NCBI RefSeq assembly: GCF_036174265.1
Contig: NZ_CP108055.1
Span: 9,176,001-9,240,000, forward strand
Direction: 5' to 3'
Source of the DNA: Streptomyces sp. NBC_00285
GTDB taxonomy: Bacteria; Actinomycetota; Actinomycetes; Streptomycetales; Streptomycetaceae
Length of the DNA: 64,000 nt
The notes under the pieces: generated by a model
Database searches by the model: none
What the model saw: only the letters and a program-made list of their open reading frames with translations
Told to the model about the DNA's origin: nothing
Made by a program: the position numbers and the translations under genes
Shown: positions 11,333 through 20,201 of the stretch, piece by piece
How the letters are laid out: the number at the start of each line of letters is the position of its first letter
Position numbering within the stretch: the stretch's first letter is position 1

Positions 11333-12661
11333 TTGACCTCTGACCTGCTCGCACCTCTCGACCTCGCTTTCTGGAACATGGAATCCGCCGAACACCCGAT
11401 GCACCTGGGAGCGCTCGGCGTCTTCGCGGCGCACTCGCCCACCGCCGGAGCCCACGCCGCCGACCTGCTCGCAGGCCGGGCCGCCGCGGTGCCGGGGCTC
11501 AGGATGCGGATCCAGGACGTGTGGCCGCTCGGCTTCCCGTACGCCTTCGGCGGCGCCGCCCGGGTGCCCGACCCCGGCTTCGACCCGCTGCGGCACGTCC
11601 TGCTGCACGCCCCGACCGCGAACTTCCACACCGAGGCCGGCCGACTCATGCAGCGGCCGCTCGACCGCGAACGGCCGCCGTGGGAGGCGCATGTGCTGCC
11701 GGGCGAGGACGGCACCTCCTTCGCCGTGCTCTTCAAGTTCCACCACGCCCTGGCCGACGGACTGCGGGCGCTGACGCTCGCCGCCGCCGTCCTGGACCCG
11801 ATAGACCTGCCCGCGCGCAGGCCGCGTCCCGAGGAGCCGCCCAAGGCCCTGCTGCCGGACGTGCGCAAGCTGCCCGACCTCGTCCGGGGCGTCGTCTCCG
11901 ACCTGGGCCGCGCCCTCGACATCGGCGCCTCCGTCGCCCTGTCCTCCGTGGGCGTGTGCTCCTCGGAGGCGCTCACCGCCGAGCCCAGCGGCACCCGCCG
12001 CACCGCCGGAGTCGTCGTCGACCTCGACGACGTGCACCGCGTCCGCAAGGCGCGGGGCGGCACCGTCAACGACGTCCTGATCGCGGTCGTCGCGGGGGCC
12101 CTGCGCAGCTGGCTCGACGAGCGCGGCGACGGCAGTGCGGGCGTCGCGCCCCGGGCGCTGATCCCCGTCTCCAGGCGCCGTCCGCGCACCGCGCACCCTC
12201 AGGGCAACCGGCTCTCCGGCTACCTGATGCGGCTTCCGGTCTTCGACCCCGACCCGCTGGCCCGCCTCGACACGGTCCGCACGGCCATGGACCGCAACAA
12301 GGACGCGGGCCCCAACCGGGGAGCGGGCGCGGTCGCCCTGCTCGCCGACCACGTCCCGGCCCTCGGCCACCGCCTCGGTGGGCCCCTGGCCGGCCAGGGT
12401 GCCAGGCTCTGGTTCGACATCCTCGTCACCAGCGTGCCGCTGCCCGGAATCGGACTGAAGCTCGGCGGGAACCCGGTCACGGAGGTCTACCCCTTCGCCC
12501 CGCTCGCCCGTGGCCAGTCGCTCGCGGTCGCCATCTCGACGTACCGCGGACAGGTGCACTACGGCCTCGTCGCCGACGCCGAGGCCGTGCCCGACCTGGA
12601 CCGGTTCGCCCGGGCGCTGGGCGAGGAGGTGAAGGAACTGCTGACCGCCTGCGGTTCTTGA
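11333..12661 (+). CDS. Wax ester synthase / diacylglycerol O-acyltransferase (WS/DGAT)
   Basis: Makes triacylglycerol (or wax esters) from acyl-CoA and diacylglycerol (or alcohol), the storage lipid of Streptomyces. The active-site motif HHxxxDG is FKFHHALADG with His137, His138 and Asp142. The early PLDLAFWNMESAEHPMHLGAL and later GNRLSGYLMRLP / ILVTSVPLPG blocks are family features. 442 residues fits the usual length. The start is TTG 11333 with a weak GAGG; no better start keeps the conserved N-terminus. From memory it corresponds to SCO0958, the main S. coelicolor DGAT. Confidence 0.9.
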   Translation: MTSDLLAPLDLAFWNMESAEHPMHLGALGVFAAHSPTAGAHAADLLAGRAAAVPGLRMRIQDVWPLGFPYAFGGAARVPDPGFDPLRHVLLHAPTANFHTEAGRLMQRPLDRERPPWEAHVLPGEDGTSFAVLFKFHHALADGLRALTLAAAVLDPIDLPARRPRPEEPPKALLPDVRKLPDLVRGVVSDLGRALDIGASVALSSVGVCSSEALTAEPSGTRRTAGVVVDLDDVHRVRKARGGTVNDVLIAVVAGALRSWLDERGDGSAGVAPRALIPVSRRRPRTAHPQGNRLSGYLMRLPVFDPDPLARLDTVRTAMDRNKDAGPNRGAGAVALLADHVPALGHRLGGPLAGQGARLWFDILVTSVPLPGIGLKLGGNPVTEVYPFAPLARGQSLAVAISTYRGQVHYGLVADAEAVPDLDRFARALGEEVKELLTACGS

Positions 12662-12766
12662 TCGTTCCGCATGTGCGGGCGGGGTCCGGCGCTGAAGTAA
12701 AATTTCCTGTTCGACAGGTGGACGCGGCCAGAGGGCCGCGCGGGTGACCAGGGAAACGGCAGCGCG

Positions 12767-14287
12767 ATGACGGTGACAGACGACGGCTCGGCGACGATCA
12801 CGGACGAGGTCGTGCACGAGCCCGGTGACGAGGTCGTGCACGGCCCCGGCATCGACCCGGAACGACTGGCCGTCTGCCTCGGCGTCCTGGAGGAACTCGA
12901 CAAGCTGGATGTCGACCACCCCGACGCCATCGCCGTGCGCCGGGCCACCGCGGGCGTCTACCGCACCGTCAAGCAGCGCCGCCGCCAGGACCGCCGGGCC
13001 GCCAAGACCGCGCACGACAAGGCGGTCACGGAGGCCACGGCGACCGGCTCGGCCCAGCGCATCGACGACGAGACCGAGGGCATCCTGCCGTCGTCGGTCA
13101 CCGAGGCGGGCCGGGTCGCGGGGATACTCCAGCGCCCGCGCTCCTGCTACACCTGCAAGACCCGGTACGTCGAGGTCGACTACTTCTACCACCAGCTCTG
13201 TCCGGACTGCGCCGCCCTGAACCGCACCAAGCGCGACGTCCGCGCCGACCTCACCGGCAAGCGGGCCCTGCTCACCGGCGGCCGCGCCAAGATCGGCATG
13301 TACATCGCGCTGAGGCTGCTGCGCGACGGCGCCCACACCACGATCACCACCCGCTTCCCGAAGGACGCCATCCGCCGCTTCAAGGCCATGGACGACTCCG
13401 GGGACTGGATGCACCGCCTGGAGGTCGTCGGCATCGACCTGCGCGACCCGGCGCAGGCCGTGGCCCTCGCCGAGCAGGTCGCCGAGGCGGGGCCGCTCGA
13501 CATCCTCGTCAACAACGCGACCCAGACCGTACGCCGACTGCCTTCCGCCTACGCCGCGCTGGTCGACGGCGAGAGCGCCCCGCTGCCCGCCGGTGAGCTC
13601 CCCGCGCACCACGTCATCGGCGCCTTCGGCTCGGGCGCGGTCGACGGGCTCGCCTCCCTGCCCGCCGGGATCTCCGGCCTCGACGCGCAGCAGGTCGCCG
13701 ACCTCGCCCTGGTCGCGGGCAACGCCAGCGTCGCCCGGCACCTCGACGGCACCGCCATCGACGCGGGCGGCCTCGTCCCGGACGTCGTCGACAGCAACAC
13801 CTGGGTGCAGACCATCGAGCAGATCTCCCCGGTGGAGCTCCTCGAGACCCAACTGTGCAACTACACGGCGCCCTTCATCCTGATCAGCGCACTGCGCCCG
13901 GCCATGGCCGACGCGGCGCGCAGGGCGACGAGCGGACGCGCCTACATCGTGAACGTCTCGGCGATGGAAGGTGTCTTCGGCCGCGGCTACAAGGGCGCAG
14001 GACACCCCAACACCAACGCCGCCAAGGCCGCGATGAACATGGTCACGCGGACCAGCGCCCAGGAGATGTTCCAGAGCGACGGCATCCTCATGACCTCGGT
14101 CGACACCGGCTGGATCACCGACGAACGCCCCCACTACGACAAGCTCCGCCTCGCCGAGGAGGGTTTCCACGCCCCCCTCGACCTGGTCGACGGCGCGGCC
14201 CGGGTCTACGACCCGATCGTGCGCGGCGAGGTCGGCGAGGACGTGTACGGCGTCTTCCTGAAGGACTACGCGCCCGGCAAGTGGTGA
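12767..14287 (+). CDS. Large SDR-type oxidoreductase with zinc-ribbon insertion
   Basis: 506 residues, twice the usual SDR size. Residues 1-120 are a charged helical region. A zinc-ribbon-like CYTCKTRYVEVDYFYHQLC-PDC follows (about 126-147), then a Rossmann domain with LTGKRALLTGGRAKIGMYIA (T-G-x3-G-x-G), LVNNATQTV, INVSA-type strand YIVNVSAMEG and NTNAAKAAMNM, where the usual catalytic Tyr of YxxxK is replaced by Asn (HPNTNAAK). The missing Tyr suggests altered chemistry. Conserved actinobacterial family, substrate unknown. It is 105 bp after DGAT on the same strand and may be coexpressed with lipid storage. Confidence 0.8.
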   Translation: MTVTDDGSATITDEVVHEPGDEVVHGPGIDPERLAVCLGVLEELDKLDVDHPDAIAVRRATAGVYRTVKQRRRQDRRAAKTAHDKAVTEATATGSAQRIDDETEGILPSSVTEAGRVAGILQRPRSCYTCKTRYVEVDYFYHQLCPDCAALNRTKRDVRADLTGKRALLTGGRAKIGMYIALRLLRDGAHTTITTRFPKDAIRRFKAMDDSGDWMHRLEVVGIDLRDPAQAVALAEQVAEAGPLDILVNNATQTVRRLPSAYAALVDGESAPLPAGELPAHHVIGAFGSGAVDGLASLPAGISGLDAQQVADLALVAGNASVARHLDGTAIDAGGLVPDVVDSNTWVQTIEQISPVELLETQLCNYTAPFILISALRPAMADAARRATSGRAYIVNVSAMEGVFGRGYKGAGHPNTNAAKAAMNMVTRTSAQEMFQSDGILMTSVDTGWITDERPHYDKLRLAEEGFHAPLDLVDGAARVYDPIVRGEVGEDVYGVFLKDYAPGKW

Positions 14288-14310
14288 GCCGCCGGCCGTG
14301 CGGGTGACCG

Positions 14311-14341
14311 GCCCCCGCAGGGAACCGTTGCTCGCGGGGGC
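14311..14341. terminator. Hairpin between two converging SDR genes
   Basis: GCCCCCGC (14311-14318) and GCGGGGGC (14334-14341) form an 8-bp GC stem 23 bp after the large SDR stop and before the converging SDR stop. Confidence 0.6.
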
Positions 14342-14354
14342 GTGACAGGGGCCG

Positions 14355-15161
14355 TCACGGCCGGGGCGGCGCGGCCGAGCGAAGACGGTCATGGACGGCG
14401 TACGCCTGAGCGGAGTACGCCGCCCGCACCCGGGTCCCGCCGTCCACCAGCAGATCCGCTCCGGTGATCCACTCGGCCGCGTCCGACGCCAGCCACACCA
14501 CGGCGCGGGCGATGTCCTCGGGCTCCCCGATCCGCCCGAGGGGCAGCCCCGCCGCGACCTCCTCCTCGCCCGGCTCCCACACGAAACGGGCCATCTCCGT
14601 GCGGACGAGCCCGGGGGAGACGGAATTGACCCGCACCCCCGGCGCCAGCTCGCCCGCGAGCTGCTGGGTGAGATGCAACAGGGCGGCCTTGCTCGTGCCG
14701 TACGCCCCGACGCGCGGTCCGACATGCCCGGCGCCCTCCGTGCAGACGTTGACCACCGCCCCGCCGTGCTCACGCATCCAGCCGTGCCAGACGCCCTGCA
14801 CGAGCCGCAGTGCCGCCTCCACGTTGACGGTGAACGCGTCCCGCCAGGCGTCCGGGTCGACGTCCATGAGCAGGCCGTACGGCTGGTTCGTCGCCGCGTT
14901 GTTGACGAGGACGTCGATCCGCCCGAACTCGCGCAGGGCGAGTTCCACGAGCGCCCGCACGTGCTCCGGGTCCGCGACATCGCCGGCCAGCCCGATGCCG
15001 CCCAGCTCGGCGGCGGTGCGACGGACGTCCGCCGCGTCCCGGGCCGTCACGCACACCAGCGCCCCGGCGTCGGCCAGTTGCCGGGCGACGGCCAGGCCGA
15101 TGCCGCGGGTGGCACCGGTGACGACCGCGGCCCTCCCGGCCAGTCCGTACGACGACGTCAT
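14355..15161 (-). CDS. SDR-family oxidoreductase with Thr at the catalytic Ser position
   Basis: A 268-residue classical SDR. The cofactor motif is VVTGATRGIG, the structural NNAA is present, and the catalytic Tyr/Lys are in AYGTSKAALL. Thirteen residues before the Tyr, where Ser is usual, the sequence is VNVCTEGAG, so the residue is Thr. ARD after beta-2 suggests NADP(H) preference. PGLVRTEM and the C-terminal LLVDGGTRV are typical. The substrate is unknown. It is 25 bp upstream of the stop of the gene that follows on the same strand. Confidence 0.85.
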   Translation of the reverse strand: MTSSYGLAGRAAVVTGATRGIGLAVARQLADAGALVCVTARDAADVRRTAAELGGIGLAGDVADPEHVRALVELALREFGRIDVLVNNAATNQPYGLLMDVDPDAWRDAFTVNVEAALRLVQGVWHGWMREHGGAVVNVCTEGAGHVGPRVGAYGTSKAALLHLTQQLAGELAPGVRVNSVSPGLVRTEMARFVWEPGEEEVAAGLPLGRIGEPEDIARAVVWLASDAAEWITGADLLVDGGTRVRAAYSAQAYAVHDRLRSAAPPRP

Positions 15162-15186
15162 CGCCGTACCGTCTCATGACGGACCG

Positions 15187-15582
15187 TCAGTCGACAGACT
15201 CCAGACGGGAGTTGTGTGCCGCGACCAGCTCCAGCACCCCGCGCCAGTCCTCCAGGACACCCGCGTCGAACACGGTGGTCCGGCTCTCCTCGGCGGCCTG
15301 GCGCAGGCGCTGCAGGTCGTCGTCGGTCGTGGGGCCGTGGTGACGCACCAGCCGGTGGACCCGCCGGCCGAGCAGCGGTCGTACGGCCTCGGCGGTCCGC
15401 CAGGCCCGCAGTACCTCGTCGTCCGGGCACAGCAGCTGCCCGATGCCCTGCACGAGCCCCGCCACCTGGAGCTCCTTGTCGGCCGGGCGCCCCCGGCGCA
15501 GCAGCGCGGCGGTGCGCAGCGCGTGTTGGTGCCGGCAGGCGTACAGCAGATCCATCAGCTCTTCGATGCTGCGCAGCTCCAT
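15187..15582 (-). CDS. Degenerate HD-domain protein
   Basis: 131 residues resembling small HD-domain oxygenases/phosphohydrolases of the PhnZ / inositol oxygenase group: a first helix with RHQHALRTAALL (His20), then ELQVAGLVQGIGQLL, where relatives have an His-Asp pair (AALLHDIGHLL). Here the pair is Gln45-Gly46, so the metal site should be lost. The C-terminal half (VHRLVRHHGPTTDDD and DWRGVLELVAAHN) still fits the fold. It is probably a non-catalytic relative. GGAAGG precedes ATG 15582. It is upstream of and close to the SDR on the same strand. Confidence 0.6.
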   Translation of the reverse strand: MELRSIEELMDLLYACRHQHALRTAALLRRGRPADKELQVAGLVQGIGQLLCPDDEVLRAWRTAEAVRPLLGRRVHRLVRHHGPTTDDDLQRLRQAAEESRTTVFDAGVLEDWRGVLELVAAHNSRLESVD

Positions 15583-16054
15583 ACGTCAGACCTTCCATCG
15601 GTCCAGCCGTTGCCGTACGCCAGCAGAGCATGGGCGGCTTGCGATCCGGCCAACGGGACCTGAACTGCGTACCTCCGGCCGGTCGAGGAGCCGAGCGACG
15701 GTGTAGGCCGTGCGGGTGAACCCCAAACAGCCTGTACCGGGGCGAAATCCACCGGAACATGGCCGAAGTGGGCGGGTGACTCGCAATGGTTACACCATGT
15801 TTTCTGCCCCTATCGAGCGCACCCCTGCTCATTTGGTTAATCTGTAGCGGACGGACGGCAGTACGGGGTCCTACCCACACCCACAGTCCGTCCCGGGACA
15901 AGCCGGTCACCACGGCCTTCTCTCACCTGAGTTACCGGCGCCACCGCGTCCGAACCCGATCTCGACACAAGACCCGAGCGGACGCCCTGGCACCCGGCCG
16001 TAGCAACGGACAGCCTGCGTCCCGAGGGTGAGCCCGACACATAAGGAGTGCGCG
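15583..16054. other. Intergenic region, divergent promoters
   Basis: 472 bp between the HD-like gene (minus) and the 57-aa peptide gene (plus). I see no gene. It is A/T-richer at 15780-15850 (a promoter-like part) and contains the 10-bp palindrome GTCCCGGGAC at 15890-15899. No riboswitch or tRNA was recognised. Confidence 0.5.
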
Positions 16055-16228
16055 GTGACACCGGAGAAGACGAATCGCGATCAATCCACCAAGGAACGCC
16101 CGGAGCGTGCGGGCCGACGGCCCGGGGACATCGGCAGTCTCGACGTGTGGGCGCGCTCCGCCCCCATCCGTCTCGCGGGCTACGAGGACGACCTCGCCGA
16201 GCCCCACATCCTGCCCAGCGTGGACTGA
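16055..16228 (+). CDS. 57-aa peptide of unknown function with acidic C-terminus
   Basis: GTG 16055 with a perfect AAGGAG at 16043-16048. The first 30 residues are charged and hydrophilic (many Lys, Arg, Glu); the second half reads LDVWARSAPIRLAGYEDDLA and ends HILPSVD. There is no Cys, signal peptide or membrane helix. The good ribosome site and the different halves make it a credible gene. A two-part structure with a distinct tail resembles RiPP precursor peptides, but I recognise no family and the only enzyme close by is a GNAT acetyltransferase 51 bp downstream. It could equally be a small regulatory protein. Confidence 0.65.
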   Translation: MTPEKTNRDQSTKERPERAGRRPGDIGSLDVWARSAPIRLAGYEDDLAEPHILPSVD

Positions 16229-16279
16229 CCGCAGGACCTTCGCGATCGCCGACGGCATGGGCGTGCGAGACTCACGCCC

Positions 16280-16762
16280 ATGCCGATCAGAGAAGCCGGC
16301 GCCGACGACTGGCCACGCATCTGGCCCTTCTGGCACCGGATCGTGGCCGCCGGAGAGACCTACACCTGGGACCCCGACACCACCGAAGAAGCCGCGCGGG
16401 CCCTGTGGATGAGCCCGGCCAAGCGCGTGTACGTCGTCGAGGACGAGACCGGCGACCTCGTCGCCTCGGCCTACCTCACCCCCAACTACGGCGGCCCGGG
16501 CGCCGACATCGCCAACGCCGGCTTCATGGTCGACCCCGACCGGGGCGGCCGCGGCTTCGGCCGCGCGCTCGCCGGGCACATTCTGGCCGCTGCCACGGCG
16601 CAGGGCTACCGCGCGATGGTGTTCAACGCCGTCGTCGAGACCAACCCGGCCGTGCAGCTGTGGACCTCGTTCGGCTTCACGATCCTCGGCACCGTGCCGG
16701 ACGCCTTCGCACACCCCCGGCACGGACGGGTCGGCCTGCACATCATGTACAAGGCCCTCTAG
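16280..16762 (+). CDS. GNAT-family N-acetyltransferase
   Basis: 160 residues covering one complete GNAT domain: beta1 PIREAGADDWPRIWPFW, the beta4 strand NAGFMVDPDRGGRGFGRALAG with the acetyl-CoA pyrophosphate loop (R/Q-x-x-G-x-G/A, here RGGRGFG), and the beta6 segment NPAVQLWTSFGFTILGTVPD. The substrate is not predictable; the PAT/RimI-like form often acts on small amines or phosphinothricin. It lies 51 bp after the 57-aa peptide gene and ends 9 bp from the converging amidase. Confidence 0.85.
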   Translation: MPIREAGADDWPRIWPFWHRIVAAGETYTWDPDTTEEAARALWMSPAKRVYVVEDETGDLVASAYLTPNYGGPGADIANAGFMVDPDRGGRGFGRALAGHILAAATAQGYRAMVFNAVVETNPAVQLWTSFGFTILGTVPDAFAHPRHGRVGLHIMYKAL

Positions 16763-16771
16763 AGCCGGGGC

Positions 16772-18115
16772 TCAGTCGAGCGGCGCCGTCCGCCGCCAGG
16801 GCTGCCGCCGCTCCAGTTCCTCCGCCACCTCCAGCAGCAGCGCCTCCGACCCCGGCCGCGCCACCAGTTGTACGGCGGTGGGGGCGCCCGAGGGAAGGGT
16901 CCCGAGCGGCACCGACATGGCCGGCCAGCCGGTGAGGTTCCACGGCGGGGTGAGCGGCGAGTAGTTGGTGTTGGCCAGGACGTTGCGCAGCCAGCCCCGC
17001 TCGTGCCAGGGCCCGGCCTCGGGGGAGCGGCGGGCCAGCGCCGGGAGCAGCAGGACGTCGTGCTCGGCGAAGAACGGCTCCAGACGCTCGCGCAGTGCCT
17101 GCCGGGCCGTACCCTTGCGCACTCCCTTGACGAAGCGCCGGCCGATCGCCGCGTGCACCCGGGTGCGCCGTGCCAGCAGCCGCGGGTCCAGTCCTGCCGC
17201 GTCCACCGAGGTGCCCGCCGTCCAGGTGGCGAGCGAGGTGACGCCCAGCGACAGCGGGTAGGGCGGGTCGGCGCGCCGCACCTGATGCCCCGCCTTGATC
17301 AGCAGTGCGGCCGCCTCCCGGACGGCGTTCGCGTACGGCGCGCTGATCGTGACCCCGGCGAGCGGGCTGCGCAGGGACACCGCGACGTCGAGCGTGGCGG
17401 GCGCGTCCCGGCGTACGAACCCGGTGTCGGCGATGACCGAAAGCAGCAGCCGGGTGTCCTCGACCGTGGTTGCGAGCGGGCCGTTTTCGGACATGCCGAA
17501 CCAGTCGCCGTCGCTGATGCCGGCGGGGACCACCCCCGACCCCGCCTTCAGGGTGACGAGGCCGCAGTTGGCCGCCGGGATGCGCAGCGAGCCCATGCCG
17601 TCGTTGCCGAGGGCGACCGGGACCAGGCCCGCGGCGACCGCGGCGGCGCTGCCGCCCGATGACCCGCCCGCGGTGCGCGAGGTGTCCCACGGGTTGCGTG
17701 CGGTGCCGTGGACGCCCTCCGTGGTGCCGAAGACGCACAGCTCGGGCACGTTCGTCAGGCCCACGACCACCGCACCGGCGGCCCGCAGCCGGGCCACCAC
17801 GACGTGGTCGGCGTCGGCTGGGGTGTCCGGGGTCGCGGCGGTGCCGACGCGGTTGCTCTCGCCGCGCACGGCGAGGTTGTCCTTGACGGCCACGGGCACC
17901 CCGGCCAGCGGGAGTTCGCCCAGGTCACCCCGGGAGCCGACCTCGTCGGCCTCGGCCAGGGCCGCCTCCGCCCGCACCAGCCGGAACGCCCCGATCCGGC
18001 CGTCCAGCCGCTCGATCCGGGCGAGGTGCTCGGCCACCACCTCCCGTGGGGTGGCCCGCTTCTCACGGACGGCGGCGGCGATCTCGGCGGCGGTGCGGCC
18101 GACCCAGTTGGTCAC
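16772..18115 (-). CDS. Amidase-signature enzyme
   Basis: 447 residues, amidase signature family (Ser-cisSer-Lys triad). Lys is in PVAVKDNLAV. The signature GGSSGGSAAAVAAGLVPVAL holds the cis-Ser, and GNDGMGSLRIPAANCG carries the nucleophile Ser region (GSxRxPA). It hydrolyses an unknown amide; GatA activity is unlikely because no gatB/gatC are nearby. The start is GTG 18115 with AAGGAG upstream. Confidence 0.9.
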   Translation of the reverse strand: MTNWVGRTAAEIAAAVREKRATPREVVAEHLARIERLDGRIGAFRLVRAEAALAEADEVGSRGDLGELPLAGVPVAVKDNLAVRGESNRVGTAATPDTPADADHVVVARLRAAGAVVVGLTNVPELCVFGTTEGVHGTARNPWDTSRTAGGSSGGSAAAVAAGLVPVALGNDGMGSLRIPAANCGLVTLKAGSGVVPAGISDGDWFGMSENGPLATTVEDTRLLLSVIADTGFVRRDAPATLDVAVSLRSPLAGVTISAPYANAVREAAALLIKAGHQVRRADPPYPLSLGVTSLATWTAGTSVDAAGLDPRLLARRTRVHAAIGRRFVKGVRKGTARQALRERLEPFFAEHDVLLLPALARRSPEAGPWHERGWLRNVLANTNYSPLTPPWNLTGWPAMSVPLGTLPSGAPTAVQLVARPGSEALLLEVAEELERRQPWRRTAPLD

Positions 18116-18363
18116 GTGCGCTCCTTGGGCTACTGGTGAGTACGTGGGGAGAACTCTGCCCGGAGGCGGCCGTCACGTCGAGAGCGCTCGCGCTTGGACA
18201 TTCGGACCGGTCCTCTTGGACTTTTGGCGGCCCCGAGGTCGAGCGATTGCGACTGACGAGCAGGTCGTCCGATCAATGAGGCAACTCTGGCTACAAACGG
18301 CCCCGTTGACAGGTCCAAGGCTCGGCCCAATCATCAGGCCTCCGATGAATAGGGGAGTCGCTC

Positions 18364-20190
18364 ATGAGGAAACGGCTGAGATTCGCCGCCGTCGTGGCGT
18401 TGCTGACGCTGCTCCTGGCGCCGGTTCCGGCGGTCGCGCGTGAGGTGGCGGCCCCGCGTCCGCCGGTCACCGTGCCCGCTCTGACGCAGTGGACCGCGGA
18501 GCCGGGAAGCTATGCCTACCGTCCCGGGGCCCGGCTCGTCGCGGACGCACCGGCCGAACGTCGGGTCGCCGACACCCTGGCCGGTGATCTGCGGGCGGCC
18601 GGGCACGGCACGGTCCCCGTCGTCCGGAGCGGAGCCCGGGCCGGTGACATCGTTATCAACGTCAAGCCGTCCCGGGCCTCCCTCGCCGCCGAGGGCTACG
18701 AACTCCGGGCCGGCAGGGGCCTGTCGATCACCGGAGCCACCGAGACCGGCGCCTTCTACGGCACCCGGACCCTCCTCCAGCTCCTCGCCCAGGGCGACCG
18801 GATCCCCGCCGGACACACCGTCGACGTGCCGCGCTACAAGGAGCGAGGCGTCGGCGTGTGCGCCTGCTACATTCACGTCTCGCTGCCCTGGCTGGAGAAC
18901 CTCGTCCGCGAGATGTCCTACAACAAGCTCAACCAGCTGCTCGTGGAACTGAAGGTCAAGAGCGACGCCCACCCCGAGGCCAACACCTGGGGTTACTACA
19001 CCAAGGACGAGATCCGGCAGCTCGTCGCGCTCGGCGACAGGTACCACGTCGAGATCATCCCCGAGATCAACTCCCCGGGACACATCGACCCGTGGATCGA
19101 GAACCGCCCCGACCTCCAGCTCACCGACTCCGACGGCGCCAAGCAGCCCTCGCGGCTCGACATCACCCAGCAGGCCGCCTTCGACTACTACACGAGCCTG
19201 ATGGACGAGTACGCCCAGGTCTTCACCGCGAAGGCCTGGCACATGGGCGCCGACGAGTACATGCTCGGCTCCGACTTCGCGAAGTACCCGCAGATCCTCC
19301 GGTACGCCCAGGAGAAGTACGGTCCGGGCGCCACCCCGCAGGACGCCTTCGTCGACTTCGTCAACCGCGTCCACGACCACGCGGCGAGCAAGGGCGTCAG
19401 CCTGCGGATCTGGAACGACGGGCTGACCGGCGCCAACACCGTCCCGGTGAAGACCGACACCACCGTCGAACACTGGCTGGACGTGGCGGTGAAGCCGAGC
19501 CGGCTCATCGCGCAGGGCTACTCGGTGATGAACTCCTCGTACTCGCTGTACCTGATCCGCGGAGGTTTCCACAGCGACACCCGGTCGCTGTACGACCAGA
19601 GCTGGGACCCGCGCAGCTTCGAGGGCGAGAAACTGACGTCCTCCAAGGGCGTGACCGGGGCGAAGATCAGCCTGTGGCCGGACAACGGGCGCGGTGAGAC
19701 CGAGAACGAGGTCTCCGTCAGGCTCTGGCCCGCGCTACGGCATGTCGCCCAGGCCACCTGGGGCGATCCGCATCCCGACGCGACCTACCCGGAGTTCGTG
19801 GCGCGCGGTACGGCCGTCGGACACGCGCCCGCATGGCGGGACCTGACCCGGGTGCCGGTGGCGGACGGGACGTACTCCTTCGGGCGGTCCTTCACGGCCT
19901 CCGTGCAGCGCACGGCGGACGGCTATGCGACCCTCCGGTCGGCGGCCGGCTGCCTCGCGATCAGTGGCGGCAAGCTCACCCTCAACGTGCCGCTGCAGCC
20001 CGGTGTCGAGGCGACCTGGGACACCTGCGACGCCACGAACACCCTGCAGCGCTGGGAGTTGGAGCCCGCGGCGGGCGGCTACCGGCTCGTCGACGCGATC
20101 ACACAGATGGCGCTCACCATCACGGACGACGGCCGGATCGTGCAGTACCCGGCCGATCAACGCACCCCCGCAGTCTGGCACTTGAGCTGA
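18364..20190 (+). CDS. Secreted beta-N-acetylhexosaminidase (GH20) with C-terminal ricin-like domain
   Basis: 608 residues with an N-terminal signal peptide (MRKRLRFAAVVALLTLLLAP, cleavage near VAR). A GH20b-like domain (about 40-150) precedes the catalytic barrel; the catalytic Asp-Glu pair is in WHMGADEYM, and the substrate His is in INSPGHID. The last 130 residues (SAAGCLAISGGK, WELEPAAGGYRLVD) look like a beta-trefoil sugar-binding domain. It removes terminal GlcNAc/GalNAc from glycans outside the cell. ATG 18364 follows GGGGAG. A GH29 gene starts 11 bp after the stop, so both act on host- or fungus-type glycans. Confidence 0.88.
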   Translation: MRKRLRFAAVVALLTLLLAPVPAVAREVAAPRPPVTVPALTQWTAEPGSYAYRPGARLVADAPAERRVADTLAGDLRAAGHGTVPVVRSGARAGDIVINVKPSRASLAAEGYELRAGRGLSITGATETGAFYGTRTLLQLLAQGDRIPAGHTVDVPRYKERGVGVCACYIHVSLPWLENLVREMSYNKLNQLLVELKVKSDAHPEANTWGYYTKDEIRQLVALGDRYHVEIIPEINSPGHIDPWIENRPDLQLTDSDGAKQPSRLDITQQAAFDYYTSLMDEYAQVFTAKAWHMGADEYMLGSDFAKYPQILRYAQEKYGPGATPQDAFVDFVNRVHDHAASKGVSLRIWNDGLTGANTVPVKTDTTVEHWLDVAVKPSRLIAQGYSVMNSSYSLYLIRGGFHSDTRSLYDQSWDPRSFEGEKLTSSKGVTGAKISLWPDNGRGETENEVSVRLWPALRHVAQATWGDPHPDATYPEFVARGTAVGHAPAWRDLTRVPVADGTYSFGRSFTASVQRTADGYATLRSAAGCLAISGGKLTLNVPLQPGVEATWDTCDATNTLQRWELEPAAGGYRLVDAITQMALTITDDGRIVQYPADQRTPAVWHLS

Positions 20191-20201
20191 GGAGTTCCCC
20201 C

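Noticed and set aside
11129..14980. 1283-codon minus-strand open frame
   Set aside because: It is the antisense shadow of the DGAT and SDR genes; high GC keeps such frames open. The sense-strand genes have clear motifs.
18176..18190. GAGCGCTC palindrome upstream of GH20, similar to a LacI/CebR-type box
   Set aside because: Only about 10 of 14 positions match TGGGAGCGCTCCCA, and no LacI-type regulator is nearby; too weak to annotate.
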